This document shows, one piece after another, positions 58,641-64,000 of a DNA stretch of 64,000 nt (its first letter is position 1; every line of letters starts with the position of its first letter). A program made the position numbers and the translations under genes. The notes beneath the pieces were generated by a model that worked only from the letters and a program-made list of their open reading frames with translations, ran no database searches and was not told where the DNA came from. Origin of the DNA: Annona cherimola (Eukaryota; Streptophyta; Magnoliopsida; Magnoliales; Annonaceae). The stretch covers positions 98,112,595 to 98,176,594 of the forward strand of contig CM059971.1 of NCBI GenBank assembly GCA_030490835.1. The letters are read 5' to 3'.

Positions 58641-61333
58641 ACACTCGGATCAAGTACCTAAACCGGTACCATGAATGTGCGTAATTGGATGCTCTATAGT
58701 AAAATCATGGGTCTTCTTATTCTTTCAAAATTGAAGAAAGTAAGCGCCGGTTAGATCGCAATGTAGCCTATGTGCGAGGAGATCAGGGTTCGACTCTTAT
58801 TTGTTAGGAGCCTTGTCTTCTGCAAACGAACTTTAGATATAATATATATTAGCAACTTCAATTTTTCAACTTGACGGTTGCAATGATAAATACCAAGTGG
58901 AGGGAGGTCAATAAAAATATCTGTACTAAATAGTATTTGGCACGTAGCTAGCTCAAATGGGAATCCACTTATCAATGATCACCAATAATTATTATGAGGG
59001 TAGAAATAATAATCTAGACCATTTTATTTTGTTCTATTGGGTCATTGACCATCATCAGTCACGCACCAACCCCTGTTGTTAAAATATGCTTAAGTGCATG
59101 CTATACTCATTTAAAAATTAAATGAGTCAACTCGAAAACTTTCCACCTAAATTAATGTCCTACATATCCAATTAAAATATTGATTAATTGAAAGTCAATA
59201 ATAGATTAAGTCAAGTTGGATTGAAGCGTAGAAGAATTGTTGCAAGTTAAACGTTTATGACAATAAATGGTAAAAATATTAGAAGGAAAAATCATAATAT
59301 AAAAAATTAAAATCCTGTAACATAATTTTAGCGACAAAGAAATTTTTTATTACAGAAAATAATAATTAGATAATATGATATTATTGTAAAAAACAAACGT
59401 TTAGTCAGAATAACAACAAACATGGTTGCGAAATGTAGTGTAGTTGGGTCGAGTGTGCAATTCTGGCCTGTTTGGTTTGATTATTAGTCTACCTTTGATC
59501 TATATCTTATTTATAAATGACCTATCTTGCATTAGGAGTCATATCCTGCCCATTCTAAGGTCAGTTAAAGTTAGTTTTAATTTCAAATTGGTTTTTTCGA
59601 TACCTCTAAAGGCAAAATATAATCATATATCTCAAAACAAATAGATATTGAAAAATGATGTTAAGAATGTAACAATGCGAATAAAACAACATATAATTAT
59701 ATATTAAAATAAATACATATGAAGTACTAGTAAATGTATTTTCTCCTTGAGTAAATATGCATATTAACAATAATATAAACTTGTACTCATCTAATATATA
59801 TGTTACCTTGTACCTCTAGTGTAGGCCAAATGGTAACAGTTCGGGCATACTTAGGAACCCGCCCAAGTTCTAGGGTTCGAACCCTATGACAAGATGTGTA
59901 GGGTTGCAGACCTTGTGAATAGATTAATATACATATATATATATATAGAGAGACACATACACACACAAACGTACATGTTACCTATTTACCTTATCTTACT
60001 TAGGAGAGCTGATAATTTTTTTACTTTCTCCCGATTCGTGGATAAATTTTCCTATCTTACTCTACTCAAATTAATGTTAGATTGATTGTTAACTATGGAT
60101 AACCTTGTATAAAAAATAAAAAAAAACTATGGATAACCTACATGAGTTGTACCAGGAAGTTGGATACTTAATTATGAAATCATATCTCCCTCAAAAGAAT
60201 TATCAAATCATATCAATAAGCGTGGAAAAAAAATTTCAACCGTTTTTTGAGCCGAAAGTTACACCTTCTTGTTGATGAGATTTATTAGAAGATTTAATTA
60301 ATATTAGCTTTCGTAGATGAATGAAACCATTTTATCACCTAAAAAATAATTACTTGGACGCCATTTATTAATTCAACATGGGTATGCAGCAAAAGCACGC
60401 GATTCAACATTTTGTGCAAGTTGAAGGAAATATATAGCCGCGTTGTTGTTGTGGTCGTGGCCTGGACACCATTCAATGTGGGTATGACTTTTAAGGCCAG
60501 TCCCAGTCTCCCAGATGGGAATGGGATCCACCACACCACATATATCCACAAAAGCAAGTACAAATTGACAACTACCTACAAGTTTTATTCCAGGTTTTAT
60601 GTGGTCGCCACGATTCACCTTACTTTAGTTCTCGATCCATCCATATCATATATGCTTATGATCGACCGTCAGCTTCAATCGGCCCCACTTCGGCTGATTT
60701 GATCCTCTGCATGCCATGCAAGATATAGGGACCTTGGAAGGGACGAACTTCAATTTATCCAAGGCTCTCTTGCCAGCTGCCAGCATTTGGTCAGTTTATA
60801 TGTTCAAATGATTGTTTTCTTAGTGCCGTCACCGTAAAATCTCTAATCAAATTAATGGCCATTGTCTTTGGCATTGTGGGCCGTAATTAATCCACCTTGC
60901 TTAATTAGACTCCTCACCCAATCTTAGGACTTGCAACTTGCAAGAGACGGAGAATGCAACTGGAATCTGATCTTTAAAAGATATATGGCAATCGATTTAG
61001 TTTGTACGTACAACTAGAAATTAATATATCCAAACAACAACTTTCCATTAATATAAAGATGATCGAGATTGAATCTCGTACATATCTTGTCTGCATGAGA
61101 TCAATATATAGAAATGCATAACGAATGTACAATAAATACATACATGATCAGCTACCAATTTATGGACATGCATAACGTCCCTTATTATCAGCGAATTTAT
61201 GGATGAACATGTATATATATATAAGAAAAGGCCTTATTAATTTATGATCCGCTCCTTAATTTGTATTGGTTTGGTCGGCCTAGAATCTTGGATGGAGCTG
61301 GCTGGTTGATCAGTCACCTACTTTGACTGGACA
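58641..61333. other. Intergenic spacer downstream of CEP-d
   Basis: A SINE-like piece at about 59812-59915 has GGCCAAATGGTAACAG (A-box-like) and GGGTTCGAACCC (B box). A weaker one is at 58745-58800 (AGGGTTCGACTC). A CACTA-like end GCGAAATGTAGTG is near 59427. No gene is recognised; the open frames near 60339-60702 are not convincing. Confidence 0.45.
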
Positions 61334-61648
61334 TCAACCTCTTGGCACTTGAAGGGAATGACCAACCCCAGGGCTGTGCCCAGTCGGTTTAAAGTCATCA
61401 GTAGAGCTCAATGGCTTCGGGTTTGATCCATGGGGCGTCACCATTTTGAAGTTACCAGCTTCTTTGCTGCTGCTGCTGCTGCTTCTTTGTGTAGTTCCTC
61501 CTCTTGGATTACTACTCTTCTCGGTAGCTTTGGAGTACTCGTTCCCCGTTTCCTCCTTCAATTTCCGCCCCTCCGTAGATAGTATTGAATTTGAAACGAC
61601 AAGCATGAGGACAAAAAGGCATGCGTAGGTGGACTTGGTTTCGGCCAT
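61334..61648 (-). CDS. CEP-d, C-terminally encoded peptide precursor
   Basis: A 104-residue single-exon precursor. The signal peptide is MAETKSTYACLFVLMLVVSNS, followed by STEGRKLKEE at the same place as SSEGRNLK in CEP-c. A longer spacer includes a run of six serines encoded by AGC repeats (about 61463-61480). The domain DDFKPTGHSPGVGH is followed by SLQVPRG. Compared with the canonical DFRPTxPGHSPGxGH it lacks two residues between Thr and Gly and has Lys for Arg, so the predicted core is 13 residues. The C-terminal extension after the domain is also longer than in the others. The 5' side keeps CACTTTAAATAC (TATA at 61771) and TTGGACGGT (61839-61847). It is the most diverged of the four. Confidence 0.88.
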   Translation of the reverse strand: MAETKSTYACLFVLMLVVSNSILSTEGRKLKEETGNEYSKATEKSSNPRGGTTQRSSSSSSKEAGNFKMVTPHGSNPKPLSSTDDFKPTGHSPGVGHSLQVPRG

Positions 61649-61770
61649 TAGAACTTAGGGGTTGGGAGAAATTAAGGTGGGGGGTGGATATTGCGTGGAT
61701 AGGTATAGTTAGGGAGATGGAGCAACGGGGCGGGTTGCACTTGCATACGAACTTTCTCCAATTCCCCCTG

Positions 61771-61778
61771 TATTTAAA
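61771..61778 (-). promoter_or_regulatory. TATA box of CEP-d
   Basis: TTTAAATA on the minus strand within CACTTTAAATAC, 123 bases before the ATG. Confidence 0.68.
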
Positions 61779-61849
61779 GTGTTGAGAAGCAGCATGAAGG
61801 CCCCCACCATTAAGGGGAAACGCATTAGAAAAATGAAATTGGACGGTAG

Positions 61850-63554
61850 TGATGGCCCCCTCTAGTACATAATGGATGGCGGGCTTGGCTTGTCTAAGAA
61901 ATTCAAGATTTCTCATGCACATTGACCTCTCCTTTTCTTTCTTTCCGTTTTTAAAAATCTCTCTTGTTTGGACTTTTGCTATGAATAAGACTCTCGAGGA
62001 CAAGAGTTTGATTAGGACTTGCATGTTTTGGTGGTTGAAGAATTGGCAGTAAAGCCGGCCACTCAGAGAGGAGCCCCTTAACATTAGAGAATTAATGTTG
62101 CTTTCCTTCATTAATATTCCTCCTTCCCTGTCTTTAATTCAGTTAGCCGAAGACTAACACCACTAATCATCTGCTACGCGTGATCATTCATTTTCTTATC
62201 CAGCACTACACGGTACTCCCATTATTCTTTGATGCATTATATATCTAATTTGTTCTTATGGTCTCCTACTGCCTAAATGCATAAAACTAAGTCACCTCTT
62301 GGGGCTATCCCGCATATATACATATATATAGGGCTTCGATAAGATAAGTTGCGCCTAATCAGGAAACCATTTTAAAAAAATTTCGCATATATGTGGGCTT
62401 AGCAAAAACAGCTCATATACCAAATTTCCATTTTTGAATTTCGAAAATAAAAAAAATAGGTAGTTTTCATTAGAACAAATATGTTGATGTAAGTGTGTAT
62501 AAGAGTTTGTAAAGAGGAGAGAGGGAGGTCAGAATTCAAAGTGGATAAAGGCATTTGACTCATTTACGCCTCCCCTAGAGTAGTCTTTCGTCAGTTACCT
62601 AGTCATCCCAAATCGATGACACGATTAAAAAAATTGTTGCAAAATCAAAAAATGAAAAAGTTGATACAATGACTAGGGGCAACTTAGTTAGTGTTACACA
62701 ATTGCAACTATAATTGAAATTTTCAATATATGACTCATATGTATAAGTAGTAAAATGTTATCGCCGGCATGACAAGCTTCCTCGGGTTCGAGTTATTATT
62801 CCAGAGAGAGGAATAAAGTTTCGTAAACAAGCTTCCTCGGACCTAGCGCATGCAGAAGCATAATTAATGCACTGGGCCGGTCTTTTTATATGCCCTCCCC
62901 TTGCAATATTCTGACCTTTGCATGAACTCAAAGGTTGTTAAGGCACAAGTGTTCAATTTATATATTGTATTGCGGGGATTGTTATTAGTACCCTCTTTTT
63001 CTTGGGCTACCAGGGCAATTCGCGCATCGCAAAATATTCCACTGTTCACATCCAGCAAGGGAAATATATAGGGGAATCCCTTCTCCACTAAGTGCACAGA
63101 TATTAACATCCACTCTTTTGGCTTGGGCGGTTCTTATGCTATCTCCAGGAAAAAAAAAAAAAGAAGTTTCTTTTTGAAAATCAAGGCCGGCTTTGCCAAT
63201 TACTAACCAAGTAGAGTCCTGAATCTTTCCCTCTCTGGCTGCTATATCAATGCATATTACAATAAACTTAACCACTAATGGCATAGATGCCACATATGAT
63301 TAACCACTAAAGGCATGAAATCTCCTCCTAATTCGTCAAAGTCGTTGGAGTTACACTAAAGTTCCATGGGTTGCTGAAATTGTTTCTAACATTTTGTAGG
63401 GAGGCGAAATAAGTATATAAGAAAGTGGGCCACGTGCACGTTACTGTTTGCACATATTTCTAAGTCAATGTTAAGATGAGATGCAGAAACAGCAATACTA
63501 ACTACAACTCAGTAAATTGCTGATTTTTACATGTAGGCTAGTACCGCACACAGC
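61850..63554. other. Intergenic spacer
   Basis: No gene is supported. The minus-strand open frame at 61512-62111 overlaps CEP-d in another frame and is a shadow plus promoter. The frames at 62864-63293 are unrecognised. Confidence 0.5.
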
Positions 63555-63712
63555 TAGGGGTGCAACTTGGGCCGGGTTCGGCCCGAACCCAGCCCGCCGA
63601 ACCCAGATTTAGACCATGTTAGAACCTGCTGTTGCTGAGACTGAACCCGAGCCCGATTTGAAATCGGTCTGGTTTCGGGTTGATAAGAACCCGAACCCGA
63701 TTTCAGTAGACT
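63555..63712. mobile_element. hAT-like terminus next to the P450 gene
   Basis: TAGGGGTGCAACTTGGGCCGGG, then repeated CGAACCC / GGGTTCGG / CCCGAGCCCG lines, the same terminal pattern as at 1050 and 11068. The opposite end is not inside the window unless it lies beyond 64000. It may have been trimmed. Confidence 0.5.
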
Positions 63713-63718
63713 TATAAG

Positions 63719-64000
63719 ATGAATTTTTCCGAAAACGGTGCCCTAGTATCAACTTCCCGCTCCAGCTTGATTTCCCCAATTCCTTCCCGCCACCTTGCCC
63801 CTCTGCTCTGCTCCGTCGAGTGCGCCGTCTTCTTCAGCGCCGACTACCGACTGCCGCAAAACCCAAAACCCAAGTTCCATCTCCGTCCCGGCCCTTGGCA
63901 GCTGCCCATCATAGGCAATATGCATAACATGATGCTAGGGCAGCCACTACAAATCTTCGGGGACTTAGCCCACAAATACGGACCCATCATGCACCTGAGG
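63719..64000 (+). CDS. Cytochrome P450, CYP71-type, N-terminal part (runs off the window)
   Basis: The frame is open from an ATG at 63719 to the window edge (94 codons). Residues about 52-94 match the start of CYP71-clan P450s: [18 protein letters not shown], the proline-rich hinge, then [13 protein letters not shown]. These haem monooxygenases sit on the endoplasmic reticulum and modify specialised metabolites; which substrate cannot be told from this part. The first 45 residues are odd. The usual leucine-rich anchor of about 20 residues is replaced by a Ser/Pro-rich stretch with only a short hydrophobic piece ([14 protein letters not shown]). The start lies seven bases after a hAT-like terminus. 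The gene may be 5'-truncated or part of a captured fragment. The haem-binding end is outside the window. Confidence 0.75.
   Translation, partial: MNFSENGALVSTSRSSLISPIPSRHLAPLLCSVECAVFFSADYRLPQNPKPKFHLRPGPWQLPIIGNMHNMMLGQPLQIFGDLAHKYGPIMHLR

Noticed and set aside
59812..59915. Possible tRNA gene (GGGTTCGAACCC B box)
   Set aside because: The acceptor and anticodon stems do not pair; it reads as a SINE-like relic.
61512..62111. 199-codon minus-strand frame over the CEP-d 5' part and promoter
   Set aside because: It overlaps the CEP-d signal peptide in another frame, includes its TATA box and leader, and has no recognisable domain.
1..64000. CRISPR arrays, operons or bacterial systems
   Set aside because: No regularly spaced direct repeats of that type; gene structure, introns and repeats are those of a plant nucleus.

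Overview
The window is nuclear DNA of a flowering plant. It is AT-rich and gene-poor, with intron-bearing genes, several classes of plant transposable element, and a cluster of genes for C-terminally encoded peptides (CEPs), a seed-plant signalling family. I could not fix the species. There are no prokaryotic features.

Layout. 1-1049 is AT-rich spacer with a near-perfect foldback (54-210). About 1050-11068 is a nest: a decayed hAT-like element, split by a complete 8.1-kb Mutator-like element (MULE, 2714-10818). The MULE has 9-bp target duplications (TTGTTGAAG) and terminal inverted repeats of about 768 bp that are almost identical. It carries an intact FAR1/FHY3-type transposase gene (minus strand). 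Directly downstream is a GRF-zinc-finger / coiled-coil / membrane-tail gene, which may be spliced in frame onto the transposase. On the other strand it carries captured fragments of a cytosolic fructose-bisphosphate aldolase gene and of a second host gene. It therefore looks both autonomous and gene-capturing.

16.4-62 kb holds four CEP precursor genes: CEP-a (17051-17317, +), CEP-b (21815-22084, -), CEP-c (38701-38955, -) and CEP-d (61334-61648, -). Each has a signal peptide, a variable spacer and one C-terminal CEP domain, with a TATA box 120-170 bp before the ATG. A third copy of the 3' flank lies before CEP-a with no gene attached, so the cluster has grown and lost members. The CEP-b 3' flank serves as an empty site that shows two tRNA-derived retroposons and one hAT-like element entering the CEP-a copy later.

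The spacers between CEP genes are filled with small DNA transposons (foldback MITEs, hAT, CACTA-like and GGGTGTGTTTG-type), a family that sits inside (TA)n microsatellites, a solo copia-like LTR with perfect 5-bp target duplications (44599-46327), and two relics of RNase H domains. Paralogous spacer blocks (about 23.8-24.3 kb and 48.8-49.3 kb) support duplication of whole CEP segments. The window ends inside the first exon of a cytochrome P450 of the CYP71 type (from 63719), directly behind a hAT-like terminus.

The CEP genes probably encode secreted, processed peptide hormones. No other gene here links to them in a pathway; the MULE genes serve, or once served, the element itself.
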